From positions 130,190,731 through 130,254,730 of the forward strand of contig NC_134535.1 in the NCBI RefSeq assembly GCF_050624435.1: a stretch of 64,000 bases of DNA, read 5' to 3'. Origin of the DNA: Tenrec ecaudatus. Lineage: Eukaryota > Chordata > Mammalia > Afrosoricida > Tenrecidae. Positions 44,573 through 56,326 of the stretch are shown one piece after another. Made by a program: the position numbers and the translations under genes. The notes under the pieces are model-generated. The model ran no database searches and was not told where the DNA came from. It saw only the letters and a list, made by a program, of their open reading frames with translations. Position 1 is the stretch's first letter. Each line of letters begins with the position of its first letter.

Positions 44573-44974
44573 AAACGGGGTTTTCAAAAGTATTCGTGCC
44601 ACAGGAGGAAGAATGAGGGAAAATGTAGCAAAGAACAGATGTGATGATTATCAGCAAATAGCAAGATAACAGACTGTGGCCTAGCTATAACTAATGGTCA
44701 TACCAGATGCAAACTCTGAAGACCCAAGTGAAAAGACAGAGCTTAAAAGAGCACAACACAACTCTTGACTGTCTCCAGGAACCATACTGCAAGGATCCGC
44801 ATATAGCATATAACATGCTCTGAAGGGTATCGTTACCGCAGATAGCCAGTGTTTAATATCTGTTAGTCTTAAATTTTTTCAAAGAAAAAAGTAAAATGAA
44901 TCATTTTCCAAGGATGATGATAATCAAATATTTTTTTATTTCATAACAGAGCTTCAAAATATATGAAACAAGAT
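44573..44974. other. No exon seen
   Basis: Unassigned DNA between an AfroSINE and a small inverted-repeat transposon. Confidence 0.4.
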
Positions 44975-44976
44975 TA

Positions 44977-45090
44977 CCATATATACCCGAGTATAGGCTG
45001 AGTTTTTCAGCACATTTTTAATGCCGTTTTTGTGGTAAAATTAAGTGTGTTGGCTAATATTTTGGTTGGCTCATACTCGTGTGTATATGG
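44977..45090. mobile_element. Mariner-type MITE, 114 bp
   Basis: Terminal inverted repeats CCATATATACCCGAGTATAGG (left) and the complement of GAGTATGAGCC-ACGTGTGTATATGG (right). About 19 of 26 positions pair. TA dinucleotides at both borders fit the TA target duplication of Tc1/mariner elements. The arms contain CCGAGTATA..CTGAGTTTTTCAGCACATTTT, wording known from mammalian mariner MITEs. No coding capacity. Confidence 0.8.
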
Positions 45091-45189
45091 TAATAGAACA
45101 GCAAGGCGAAATTTAACAATCCAGAGTTATTTTAGTACTGTCTCATTAATTGGCAGTGAAAATAGAAAACAAACAAGGATCTAGATGCG

Positions 45190-45398
45190 TCTGGCAGCTG
45201 GTAGTGGTTACAAGTTGAGCAGTTTACCATAAGGGGGTTAGCAGTTCGAAACCACCAGACCTTCCATGGGAAAAAAGATGAGGCTTTCCACTGCTGGTAG
45301 GAGTTACAGTATCAGAACCCCCCAGGGGCAGTTCTGCCCTTTCCTGTAGGATCGCCATGATTTCTAATTGACTGGATTGCAGTGAGTTTGGGATTGCT
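45190..45398 (+). repeat. AfroSINE
   Basis: AGTGGTTACAAGTTGAGC head, AAGGGGGTTAGCAGTTCGAAACCACCAG, AAGATGAGGCTTTCCACTGC, GGGGCAGTTCTGCCC, GGATCGCCATGATTTC, and TTGCAGTGAGTTTGGG end. Confidence 0.85.
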
Positions 45399-46639
45399 CA
45401 AGTAGTTTAACTTAATTAGCATTTATAGGATGCCACTCAACAACAGCAGAATTTACATTCCTGTCAACTTCACAACGCTTAACCAGAAAGGCCCTATTCT
45501 GGGTCCTAAACAAGTCTCAACAAATTAAAGAGAATTCAAGTCATATGAAATATATTTTCTGATCAATTAGAATTAGAAACCTATAACAAAAATTCCTAAA
45601 TATGGGTGAGTAAATAATATGCCTCCAAATAACCTATGAGTCAAAGGAGAACTATAAAGGGGAAATATGAAAGCCCAAATTAAAATTGATAAGCTGCTGC
45701 TAAGCAGTGCCCGGAAGGAAATTTATAGCTAAATTAAAGACTATATTAGAAAAGTAGAAGGGTCACAAATCAGTTCCATCAGCCATCTCCGCTTCTTTCA
45801 GAGACTTGGAAGAGTAAATTCCAAGTAAGTAGAAACAAGAAAACAATAAAGGTGAGAGCAGAAGTCACCAAAACAGAACAACAGAGAAAAATCATGCAAA
45901 CTAAAGGTGGTTCTTTGAGACTGTCAATAAGACTATCAGTAGAGCTGGTAAACGTCTAGCCCAGAGATCAGGAGAAATGAGAGAAGACAAAAGTTAACCA
46001 ATGCCGGAATGAGACAAGTAACATCACTGTATAATCAATAACCATCGAAAGGCTAGTGAGGGGATGTGATGGGCAACTTTATGCCAATAGAAATGACAAC
46101 CTAGATGAAATGGCAAACTCCTAGAGAGACACAACTACCCACGCCTACGAATAACCCAGGAACTAAGGGAGGACTTTGTGTTTGGAACTTAGCCCACAAA
46201 GAAGGCCAGAGGCTTTCTGCCAGAGATTTAAGAAAGTCATACTATGAATTCACACAAACTAACAGGATATTAAGGAAGAGAAACTACTCTCAAGGTCATT
46301 CTACTAGGTTGTCCTGACCCTGTCAGGGAAGCTTGTCAAAGATAATACAAAAGAAGAAAACTGCAGACCAATACATGAACATAGATGCAAACATTCAAAA
46401 CAAAATAATAAATTGAACCTAATAATACATAAAGGTGAAGAATATAGTATGACCAAGTGATGTTTATCCCAGGAATCCATCATTAGTTTAATATTTGCAC
46501 GGCATACAATGTAATTCACTGTATACACTCACATGAAAGAGCATATGGCCATTTCAGTGCGTGCACAACAAGCATTTGACAAGATCCACTGTCCATTTTA
46601 TATAAATACATACTCTCAGCCAACTAATAGGGCTTACAA

Positions 46640-47188
46640 AGAATGTGTAGGTAAGGGTGAACACTGTACTGGGTTACTCAGTCCTTGCACATTCCCAGAA
46701 AGGCTTCTTTTCTTGACCTGCCTTTGGTAAACTAGAAAACTCACTCCGGAGCGCTTCCTCTGATGAGTGTATTTGTGTACTTGGGGCCTAGCCTAGTTTG
46801 TCCAGAGAGGTCATACTCACTGTATCTATCATCAACACCTGCCTTTCCTCTTAGTGTCTTCTGAAGCTTCATTCATTAAGGGACTCACACAGGTGTTGTA
46901 CACCTATATAACTGACTCCCAATAAAAGCAACCTTTTGCACCTGTTATACTTTGCTGCCGGTGGAAGGAATTAAGTTGTATCCTATGCTACTCCACTAGG
47001 ATAGAAGACTTGGAGGCTTGCATATGGTTTCCTCAGGACTCTACCTCTTGGGCCGTTCCCCTTTGCCAATTTTACTCCGTGTCTTTCATTGTAATAAACT
47101 ATAACCATTAGTTTAACAACTTCTGAGTCCTGTGAGTCCTTTGAGCACATCATCAATGTTTAGGGTGGGCTTGGGGAATCTTGACACA
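46640..47188 (+). mobile_element. Probable solo ERV LTR inserted in old L1
   Basis: Contains CACCTATATAACTGACTCCC (TATA-like), CCAATAAAAGC and, near the end, CATTGTAATAAACTATAACC (poly-A signal). CTTCTGAGTCCTGTGAGTCC and GGGTGGGCTTGGGGAATCTTGACACA follow, wording typical of class I ERV LTR ends. L1 ORF2 sequence stops at its left and resumes at its right. The exact left border and target duplication were not resolved. Confidence 0.65.
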
Positions 47189-47422
47189 CGGGATGTGAAA
47201 ATTGTTCATTGAATACTGCAGTTAATGGTGAAAGACTGAGTTCTTTCTACCTAAGATCCGTTACAAAGCAATCCTGTCTATTCCTACCATTTTCATTCAC
47301 TGTTGTACTGGAGAGCCTACCCCAAGCAATAAGGAAGTAACAAGCATCTCTAGATTAAAAATAACGAAGTGAATTTTTTTATTTCAGAAAAAGATGCTAA
47401 ATAAAGACAGTATGCTGGACTT

Positions 47423-50179
47423 AAAATAATCATTTTATTAGGGGCCTCATACAACTATTACAATCCATACATACATCAATTGTGTAAAGCACATTTGTAC
47501 ATTCGTTGCCCTCATCATTCTCAAAATTTTTGTTCTCCACCCAAGCCCCTGGCATCAGATCCTCATTTTTCCCCTCCCTCCTCCCTCCCCACTCCCTCAT
47601 GAACCCTTAATAATTTATAAATTATTATTTTGTCATATCTTGCTCTCTCCCACGTCTCCCTTCCCCCACTTTTCTGTTGTATGTCCCCCAGGGAGGAGGT
47701 CACATGTAGATCCTTGAAATAGGTTCCCCCTTTCTAACCCACCCTACCTATGTCCTCCTAGTATTGCCACTCTCACCACTGGTCCTGAAGGGATCATCCA
47801 CCCTGGCTTCCCTGTGTTTCCAGTTCCCATCTGTACCAGTATATATCCTCTGGTCTAGTCAGACTTGCAAGGTAGGATTTGGATCATGGGGGGGGGGGGG
47901 AAGAATGGCAGGAGGAAGCATTTAGGAACTAGAGGAAAGTTGTATTTTTAATCATTGCTACATTGCACCCTGACGGGCTTGTCGCCTCCCCAAAACCCTT
48001 CTATAAGAGGATGTCCAGTGGCCGACAAATGGGCTTTGGGTCTCCACTCTGCACTCCCCCATGCATTCACTGTGGTACGACTTTTTGTTCTGATGATGCC
48101 TAATACCTGATCCCTTGACACCTTGTGATTGCACAGGCTGGTGTGCTTTTTCCATGTGGGCTTTGTTGCTTCTGAGCTACATGGCCGCTTGTTTACCTTC
48201 AAGCCTTTAAGACACCAGATGCTGTATCTTTTGAAAGCCGGGCACCATCAGCTTTCACCACATTTGCTTATGCACCCATTTGTCTTCAGTGATCATATCA
48301 TGGAGATAAGCATGCAATGTAATGATTTTTTGTTCTTTAATGCCTAATAACTGATCTCTTCAGCACCTCGTGGTCACACAGGCTGGTGTACTTCTTCCAT
48401 GTGGACTTTATTGCTTCTGATCCAGATGGCCGCTTGTTGACCTTCAAGCTTTTAAGACCCCAGACACTATCTCTCTTGATAGCCGGGCACCATCAGCTTT
48501 CTTCACCACATTTAGTTGGTCACCCATTTTGTCTTCAGCAGTTGTGTCAGGAAGGTGAGCATCACAGAATGCCAATGTAATAGAAAAAAGTGTTCTTGCA
48601 TTGAGGGAGTACTTGAGTGGAGGTCCAATGTCCCTCTGCTACCTTAATACTAACCTTATAAATATATGCACATAGATCTATTTCTCCATCCTCGTGTATA
48701 AACATATTTGCATATGTACATATCTTTATGAAGACCTCTATAAATACCCTCTGCCTCCCAGCTCTTTCCTCTCTTTCCTTTGACTTCCCTCCTGTCCCAC
48801 TATCATGCTCTGTCCCCACCAGGGTTCCAGCAATTCCTCTTAGTTACATTACCCTTGATCATGCCCAACCAGGCCTCCCATACCCTCCCCACTGATTTGG
48901 ATTGCTTGTTCCCTTCTCCCTGGGTTTATTAGCCCCACTACTTTCCCCCCACCTCCCGTCTTTCATGTCCCCATGGAACTATCAGTTCTGTTGTTTTTTT
49001 CTTCCAATTGTTCATTCAGCCTATCTTTTGTAGACAGACCTGCAGAGATATTAATATGCACAAAAACAAGACAGAGCACAACCAAGCAACAATATACAAC
49101 AAAACAACAAAAAACCAATGACAAAAACAAAAAACACATCAAGAAAGAAAAGCATGTAGCTAGTTCAAGGATTGTTTGTTGGCCTTTAGGAATGTTTTCC
49201 AGTCCAGTTTGTTGGGGCACCATGCCCTGGCCCCAAAATACATCTTCAGCATTCCCTAGGGACCTCGCCGCTCCTTTCCTTTGCTGTTCTGTTGCACCCC
49301 CTTAGTGTTTTGCTTAGGTGTGGAGGGATCCGTTCGGGTGCAGTTCCCACACTGTGTCTCTGGTGTTGTCCCCTGTAGGGCTATGGGTCAGTGAGGGACT
49401 TCATGTCTCATAGTGGGGCCGGCCATGTGGTCCTCTCTGTCAACTGGCTACTTTAATTGGGAACATCAGCCTCCTGGCCTGGTGGGCCATAATGTGCTCC
49501 ACTCTCTCCTTCTCCCCCTTCATCTACTCCCGTGTATTCTGATCAGATATGTCCCTCTTTCGGAGCTGTAGATTCAGTGCTGTCCTTTGAAATAAATTCT
49601 TCTGAGGGTAGGGGAAGATGTCCCCTTAGTAGTTGGGGTTGGGGCCGGCCCCCCAGATCTCTCCACTGGTTCCCTACTCCACGCCGGCATGTTGCATTCA
49701 CACCCTGGGGCACTGGGTTGAAGTCTGGCCCCTCTTTCCCTGTGGAGACTCAAACAAGGGTTAGTGCCCTTTTCTTTATTATTATTATTTTCCTTTCCCC
49801 ACCTCCTTTTTAGTTGTCTACCATGTGTATCCCTGTATTTGGTCTGGTCCCTGCCATATTACCCAAACCTCACCCCAGGAATATTTGGATACCGTAGCTT
49901 TTTCCCTATGCCCCATTTGCCTTTTTTTTTTAAAGCTTACCTCAGCAGCCTTTCAAGTCTTTCTATATTTAAGTGAATGCTATCTTGGGGTCTGTTTTCT
50001 CTTCTCTGCCCTCTGGGTGAGGTTGTTCTATTTGGCAGTCTCTTATTTATGCTTGGTGAGTGTTGTTGTTCTGCCCATACTGGGTCAGCAAGGATCTTTT
50101 GTAGGGCTGGTTTTCTTCTAATGTATTCTTTGAGTTTTTCCTTGTCTGGGAAGACGCTTCTCCATCTTTCTTGCCAAAT
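47423..50179 (-). mobile_element. Young L1 3-prime tail, 2.76 kb, with target duplication (copy 3)
   Basis: Flanked by TATGCTGGACTT at both sides (47,411-47,422 and 50,180-50,191). The right copy continues TTAAAAA, so the target was TTTT/AAAA-like, the L1 endonuclease preference. The minus strand ends in an AATAAA-containing tail. Inside are a long purine-rich (minus strand) tract, two ~244-bp tandem modules with the CTTCAAGCCTTTAAGAC motif, ATATATGCACATAGATC, and a 5-prime end near TTTTTCCTTGTCTGGGAAGACG, which recalls internal L1 sequence. No reverse-transcriptase frame is visible. Confidence 0.88.
48109..48596 (-). repeat. Two-unit tandem module inside young L1 tail (period ~244 bp)
   Basis: The block from GATCCCTTGACACC.. 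through GGCCGCTTGTTTACCTTCAAGCC, GCCGGGCACCATCAGC and ATGCACCCATTTGTCTTCAG is repeated once, with the second unit starting GATCTCTTCAGCACC. The same two-unit structure, with the same second-unit variant, occurs in copy 4 near 57 kb. Copies 2, 5 and 6 have one unit. Confidence 0.88.
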
Positions 50180-50267
50180 TATGCTGGACTTTTAAAAATG
50201 GGCCATAGAACTTAGTAAGGTTTTCAAATACATTATCGATATACAAAGTTATTGTATCACTTAGGTA

Positions 50268-50440
50268 CAAACAAACAACGACTAACCCAAACTATGAAGT
50301 TGCTGCCGACTCATAGTGACCAGTAGAACTGTCCCTGTGAGTTTCTGAGACAAATTCTTTATAGGAGCAGCTGGTGGTTTTGAACTGCTGACCTTGTGGT
50401 TAACAGCCCAATTTGTAACCACTCTGCCACCAGGGCTCTC
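50268..50440 (-). repeat. AfroSINE in old L1
   Basis: GTTGCTGCCGACTCATAGTGACCAGTAGAACTGTCCC tail; TTTATAGGAGCAGCTGGTGG; GAACTGCTGACCTTGTGGTTAACAGCCC head; CCACCAGGGCTC end. The L1 reads on both sides. Confidence 0.88.
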
Positions 50441-51669
50441 TATTAGGTGCTAGCAACATGTAATTGGAGATTAAAGTTGAAGTGAAAATTCAGAATGATA
50501 ACAAAGTACAATTTACTTAGTAATAAATTGTATATAAAAGATGTACATGATTTATGCAGTTAAAAGTATAAAACATTAAAGAAATAGAGGGAGAATACTG
50601 AAGTGATCAGAATACTCAATATTGTTAAAATGTCTATTTCTCTCAGGTTGATCAAAATTCAAAGGAAGCTGAATAACCAAAGAACTTTTTAGGAGCAAGA
50701 ACTAGCAAGTAGGAGGGCTACCTGACACACAGACTCACAGTGAAATTACAGTGAAAACCCATATGATATTGGCAACAAGATTAGAAATCAAACAGTAGAA
50801 AATATGAACAGACAACTGATATTCCACAAATTAAAATTCATTCAAGTATGGACAGTAGTTTCAACAAATTGTGCTAGCACAATCACAAATCCACATATAA
50901 GAAAATGACCTTCCGTCCTTACTTTGTACCATATAAAGCTTAACATGGATTATGGACCTAAATGTAAAACCGAAAACTTAAATTTATAGAGAAAATATTT
51001 GTGATGTCAGGTTAGACAAAGATTTAAGTGTATTACCAGAAGCATGATTCATGAAAAACAACACCACAATGTAAATATTCTGCTGTTCCAAAGACACAGA
51101 TAAGAGAATGAAAAGATAGCTATAGATGGGAGAAAGTAGTTGTAAAGCATGTATCTGGTAAAGGACTTACATCCCCAATATAAAAGGACTCCTGAGTATA
51201 ACAATAAACCCAATTTTAAAATGAGCTAGCGATTTGAATTGAAGCTTCACCAAAGAAGACAAGCAGATAATCCATGAAAAGGTGATCGGCACCATCATTG
51301 TCCTCATTTGTCAACTGTTGTCAAATCGATTCTGGCTTAATCTTTAGGAAAATGCAAATGAAAGCCACAGTGGGATACCGCTCCATAACTAAGGATGGTC
51401 GAAATGAGAAAGACAAGCACCCACCGACCCTTGGTGAGAAGCTAGAGCAACTAGAACATTCATACATTGCTGTGGGAAAGTAAAACGATGCAACCACTTA
51501 AAAAAATACCTTTCCCCCCTTTTTAAACTTTTATAAAACTGTAAATACACCATTATAATCCAGCCATTGAACTCCCAAGTATTTCCTGATATCAACCCAA
51601 AATATACAGTCCATGTCCACACAAAGCCTGGTGCACAGATGCCAGAGCAGCTTGCTTCGCAATGGTAAA

Positions 51670-51765
51670 ACCAGAAACCAAACTCACTGCCATTGAGTCA
51701 GTTCTAACCCAGCACAACCCTGCAGGTAGGGTAGAACTGCCCCTGTGGGTTTCTGAGACTGTAAT
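51670..51765 (-). repeat. AfroSINE 3-prime half in old L1 tail
   Basis: CCAGAAACCAAACTCACTGCCATTGAGTCAGTTCTAACCCAGCAC and GGGTAGAACTGCCCCTGTGGGTTTCTGAGACTG are the minus-strand AfroSINE tail; the head is absent. Confidence 0.85.
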
Positions 51766-52195
51766 TAGTAAGACACTGGAAACAACCCCGTTCTCCACTA
51801 CTAGATGAATATGCAAGCGTATGTTCATACAGCGCTTTGCACTAAACAGTAGTGTACTGTTGATACACATGATAGCATGATGAGTCTCAAAATGATGATG
51901 TTGCATAAAAGAAGCCAGACAAAAACAATACATGCGATAGGGTCCCATTCCTATAAATCTCTAGAAAGTGCAGACTCATCTATTGGCACAGGTAGATCGG
52001 TGGTGCAGAGGAGCAGGAGGACATGAACCTCGTGGGGCGGTGGATAGATCATCTTTAATCGTGGTGTCGGGAACAGGTGTGTGCATGTGTCAAAACTTAC
52101 CAATGTCTCCACAAGAAAGATGTGCAATTCATTGTCAGCTATTTCTCAGCCACACACAAATGTTGTTGTTTACTAATACTCATTCTGGAAAGTAA

Positions 52196-52534
52196 AGTGC
52201 CACCAAACCTTTGAAGGCGGCTGGCAGCTAAGTCAGCTGTTCTGGTGTCACGGACAGACAAGTCTGGCAGAACAGGTGGGAGGGGATTCTGGAGACTTTC
52301 ATAAAGACTTTGCCGGCGAGCTTGATAAGAAGTTCTATCAACAAAGCCTTTCAAATAATTTGGCTGTGATTTCTTAAGAGGCATCTTCTCTATGTTCACA
52401 CTCCCTCTCCAGGCACCTAACCTCTTCTGGAACTGCTTTGTGTTGCCTTCAGAATCTGCCTGGGGAGCCTCCTTTCAGAATGTCTGTTGTTTTTCAGTTA
52501 TCTATCTGTGAGAGTCCACTGATCTCTTTCTTAA
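52196..52534. other. No exon seen
   Basis: Short unassigned stretch between two old L1 pieces. Confidence 0.4.
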
Positions 52535-52931
52535 GTTTTTAAAAACCAGCTCTCTTGAGATGTAATTCCCATACCACACATGCCATCCATTTAAAGCAAA
52601 CACTTTAATATTTTGATATGTAGACACGCCTAGTTGTAGTGCACTTTATTGTGTTTCGTTAGCAATGGACGGTTTCTGGCAACCCTGGGTGGAGCAAGTC
52701 TTAGGAGCACCATTTCCCTCCAGCATTTTCCCAGCATTGAGCACTTTGTGGTGTCTCTGTCACATTTTGGTAATTTTCACAATATTTCAAACCCATGGAA
52801 AATGATATTGCCCACGGAGCAGACTGCAGTATAGTATAAACATAACTTTTCTATCCGCTAGGAAACCAATACCACTTGCTATTGTCTTTTTGACTGTGGT
52901 CATCCTAGTGGGGGGGGTCGGGAGGGGGGGA

Positions 52932-53140
52932 GGGAGCCCTGGTGGCCTAGGGGGGAATGTGTTGGGATGCTGACCACAGAGTCAGTGGTTGGACCCCACC
53001 AGCTGTTCTGAGGGAGGAAGCTGAAGGGTTTTGTGTGCCCGCGGAGATTTGCAGTCACTGAAACCCTAGAGTGCAGTCCTACTCCACACTACAGTGTTAA
53101 GATAAGTTGCTTTTGACTCGATGGCAGTGGTTTGGTTTTC
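52932..53140 (+). repeat. AfroSINE
   Basis: GGGAGCCCTGGTGGCCTAG head after a G-rich run; CAGAGTCAGTGGTTGGACCCCACCAGC; TTTTGACTCGATGGCAGTGG tail. Lies inside the old L1. Confidence 0.85.
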
Positions 53141-53286
53141 TTTAGTAGGTGTGAAGTTATTGCCCCATTAGAATTTTGATATGCATCGCCCTCCCGAGTA
53201 ATGATCTTGAACCACTTCTCATTTGCCTGGTAGCCATTTGTGCATCTTTTTTTGAGAAATGGTATTCAACCACTTTGCCCACTTTT

Positions 53287-53508
53287 CGGAGCCCTGGTAG
53301 CTTAGTCGTTTATGAGTTGGGCTGTGAACCACAAGGTAACAGTTCAAAAGCCCCAGTCGTTCCACGGGAGAAAAGATGAGGGTTTCTGCTCTGTAAAGAG
53401 TTACTGCTTCAAGCCTCTGTGAATCCTCTCTGACCACATTTGAGGGCTGTGGATAGACCCTTGCTATGAGACAGAGGCTATTGTCAACTGGATTGTGGTG
53501 AAGGGAGG
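53287..53508 (+). repeat. AfroSINE
   Basis: GGAGCCCTGGTAGCTTAGTCG head, AACCACAAGGTAACAGTTC, GAAAAGATGAGGGTTTCTGC, AAAGAGTTACTGCTTC, then a degraded tail ending AACTGGATTGTGG. L1 sequence stops immediately before it and resumes after 54.02 kb. Confidence 0.85.
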
Positions 53509-53689
53509 TAAGTCAGTGTGATGCCTGGTTATTTGATCTTTCTCTTGACCCATTCTGAAGTTGTTCTACTTTCCAATATTTCTTGCTTTTTTTTCTTGAC
53601 AGAGGTTTTCTCTGGTTTATTTTAATATTGCCAGTGATCTTTTCCTTCTGTATGGCTGTACTGTTCTCTTGTATGTTTTGAAGTTGATG

Positions 53690-53912
53690 AAGCACAGAGG
53701 GGCTGATGTACAGAGACAGTAATTGGTGAAGTGGTGTCTCCGGGATGGCAGGGTGAGGTTGAAGGGAAATGGGGACCTAATGATGACTGCAGGACAAGGT
53801 GGGGGCACTGCTCTGGAACTGACGTGGTGATGTTTGTACAACTCTTGTTAAATATGACTTCACTGTAGAAGTATAATATATGTGAATTATATCAATAAAA
53901 CTATTAGGGTGT
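53690..53912 (+). mobile_element. Old L1 3-prime end, + strand
   Basis: GGGGAAATGGGG..-type phrase (here GAAGGGAAATGGGGACC), CTCTGGAACTGACGTGGTGATG, TTGTACAACTC and AATTATATCAATAAAACTATTAGGG are the L1 3-prime end with its poly-A signal. Confidence 0.7.
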
Positions 53913-53914
53913 GG

Positions 53915-54018
53915 GAGGAGTTACAGTCTTGGAAGCCCACAGGGGCTGTTCTACTCTGTTCTGTAAGGTTGCTATGAGGCAGCATCCATTGATGGCAATG
54001 TCAGTTTTCTGGTTTGTT
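53915..54018 (+). repeat. AfroSINE 3-prime half
   Basis: GGAGTTACAGTCTTGGAAGCCCACAGGGGC, TTCTACTCTGTTCTGTAAGGTTGC and GATGGCAATGTCAGTTTTCTGG: the tail half only. Confidence 0.75.
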
Positions 54019-54824
54019 TGGTTGCCCATATTTAAATTGGATTATTTGTCTCCATTACTATTGATTTGTAAGTGCTCTTTATATATTCTGCCTATAAGTC
54101 CCTTATCAAATATGTGATTTATTTTTAAAATTCTCCCATTCTATAGGTTGTCATTTTACTTCTTAAAAAAAGCATACTTACAGCACAAAAATTAATTTTG
54201 ATTGTCTAAAATTCATCTCTTTTTTTGTCATTTGTAATTTGGCATCAGATAAAAGTAACCATTAAGTAACTCTGGACCACTATATGTTCCCCTAAGGGTT
54301 TCATATTTTTAACTCATACATTTGGAGTTGTGATCGGTTTTGAGATAATTTTTGTACGTAGCGTGAGGTAGCAATCCAACCTTATTCTTTTATGTGGGGT
54401 TATTTAGTTGTTTCCATCCCATTGGTTGAAAAGTTAATTCTTTTCTCCAATGAATTGTCCCTTCTTTAAAATCAGTTGACTTTAAGTGTAAAGGTTTTGT
54501 TATTATTGCTTTCTGAACTCTCTTTATTTTATTTAATTGGTATCATTGTCTATTTTTATGCCAATACTGTATCATCTCATTTGGTTGTAAGTTTTTAAAT
54601 TGAGAAATAGGAATTTTCCAATTTTGCTTTTCCTTTTCCAGATAGTTTTGATTATTCTATTCTTTTTGGAATGTTACAATTATAATTGTTTTTTAACAAT
54701 ATTTAGAATGGTCATTGCTAGTGTTTAAAAATGCAGCTGATGTTTATATATTAATATTTTATCTTGAAGTCTTCCTGAATTCATTTGTAAAGAATTCATC
54801 ATGTTTTAGGGATTTTGAGGGGTC

Positions 54825-55035
54825 CCTAGGATCCTTAGAGGTGGATTGGTAAGGCACCTGACTACTGACTACAAGGTTGGAGATCTAAACCACTCACTAC
54901 CTGCTTCATGGGAGAAAGATGTGGCAGTCCATTTTCATGATGATCATAGTCTTAGAAAACCTATAGGATGTTATACTCTTACTGTAGTATAACTATGAAT
55001 CAGAATCAACTTGATGGCAGTAGATATGGGGTTAA
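54825..55035 (+). repeat. AfroSINE, diverged
   Basis: GGATCCTTAGAGGTGGATTGG head, CTACAAGGTTGGAGATC, GGGAGAAAGATGTGGCAGTCC, AGTCTTAGAAAACC, TGAATCAGAATCAACTTGATGGCAGTAG tail. Confidence 0.8.
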
Positions 55036-56164
55036 GGGAATCCGTGATTATGCTGTGCAAATGAGGTGATGATAGACTATGAAAATGAGGCAACCATCGC
55101 TTACTTTGCAAATAAAGTGTCTGTGGCTCAATGAGAAAGGATTGTGAGTTTGTGGTCCTTGCTGGGAAGGTCCAAGCCTTTAAATTGACAAGGAGTTTCA
55201 TATATATAGTAAATCCCATAGATTTATTTTTCAGACAGAAAGAAGCAGAGAAAGAACAAGAAGTAAAAGAAGCAACCCCCCCCCCAAAAAAAAAAACAAA
55301 AACAAAACAGAAAAAGCAGAGAGAGAGAGGGAGAGAGTGAGAGAGAGCAAGGAAACTCTTTAAAGAGGTATAACATGGGTCAAGGGCTGTGTCACTGTGC
55401 ACAATGAGAGGTCCAGAAGGGGACCATCTGCAGAGCTGGCTGCAACAAGCCCAGAAGAGTCATGACAGCAGAGTGTGGTGTTAGACAGCAGGACCACACA
55501 ATTTTTTCCTGAGAGGGCGAAGTAGGAGGGCTGCATGACTGAGAGAGTGGCCCTGCACTGAAGAAGGGAGACTTTGCCTACATTGCCCTCATCCTGAACT
55601 GAACCTTGTCCCTTTCTTAATCAACCACTTAACTATATGTGCAGTTCATGAATTCTGGGATTTGTAGCAAATTGCTGAACAGAATGGGAGAGGGAAGAGT
55701 GCTGCGGGGAGGACAATGGCCAGTGTGAATGAGTGTGCAGAAACTTAGCATGGAAGTCTAATATATAAGTGACTTCTGCCTTATCGGAATTGGCTTTGTG
55801 TTGCTTCTCACACTGGAACAATGGTGCAATCTGTTTTGTATACAGCCAATCCAGACTTACTGACATGTCATTTGGTTACATTCCCCAAACTAGGTCATTT
55901 TGCAAAAATGGAGGGTGACCACCACAAATCAAAAATGGAGGATGACTGTGTCATCACGTGGGTGGTAAATTATGTTATTACCTAACTTCCAAACCACCGG
56001 GAATCATGGGCCAGTCCGGTCTATACAGAACCCTGCCCATCTCAATTGTGACTGCTTCAACACCTTGATGCTCATCAATGCACACAATAGTAAGATGGTA
56101 GATCTTGTACTATTGTGATAACTGCAGAACACTGGATAATGAGTTAATCAATAAGTGATGAGCA
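55036..56164. other. No exon seen; purine-rich patch
   Basis: Includes a low-complexity stretch with C10, A-rich and GAGA runs around 55.27-55.35 kb. AAAAATGGAGGATGAC and similar phrases around 55.9 kb could be LTR remnants, but no borders are visible. Confidence 0.4.
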
Positions 56165-56326
56165 GCTGTATTGCTGGATTCAGTTTGCCAATATTTTGTT
56201 TAGAATTCATTTTTCTTATTCATGAGCGATAATTGGTTTCTTGTTTTCTTTGGTTGTCTTTTTCTGGTTTGGTATCAGGATAATTCTGGCTTCATTCAAT
56301 GAGCGGAGACGTATTTTGTGCTCTTT

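Larger units (their letters stand above)
45400..52195 (+). mobile_element. Ancient L1 (ORF2 to 3-prime UTR) carrying a nest of younger insertions
   Basis: The old element can be followed in order: ACTCAACAACAGCAGAATTTACATTC; GGAAGGAAATTTATAGCT; ACTGCAGACCAATACATGAACATAGATGC; CAAGCATTTGACAAGATCC (46.57 kb); TTAATGGTGAAAGACTGAG (47.23 kb); ACAGTTATTGTATCAC; ATACTCAATATTGTTAAAATG (50.62 kb); GTACCATATAAAGCTTAACATGG; and GAAGCCAGACAAAAACAATAC and AATCTCTAGAAAGTGCAGAC at the 3-prime end. Many stops, so no working ORF2. Interrupted by an ERV-type LTR, a young minus-strand L1 tail and AfroSINEs, all listed separately. Confidence 0.8.
52535..54805 (-). mobile_element. Ancient L1, minus strand, with several insertions
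   Basis: Minus-strand L1 3-prime region: TTGAGATGTAATTCCCATACC (52.56 kb), TAGGTGTGAAGTTATTGCCCCATTAGAATTTTGATATGCATCGCCC and GTAGCCATTTGTGCATC (53.2 kb), TTTAAATTGGATTATTTGTC...CTTTATATATTCTGCC (54.03 kb), and TTGAGATAATTTTTGTACGTAGCGTGAGGTAGCAATCC and CTATTTTTATGCCAATACTGTATC (to 54.8 kb). Interrupted by AfroSINEs and a plus-strand L1 tail. No coding capacity remains. Confidence 0.75.
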
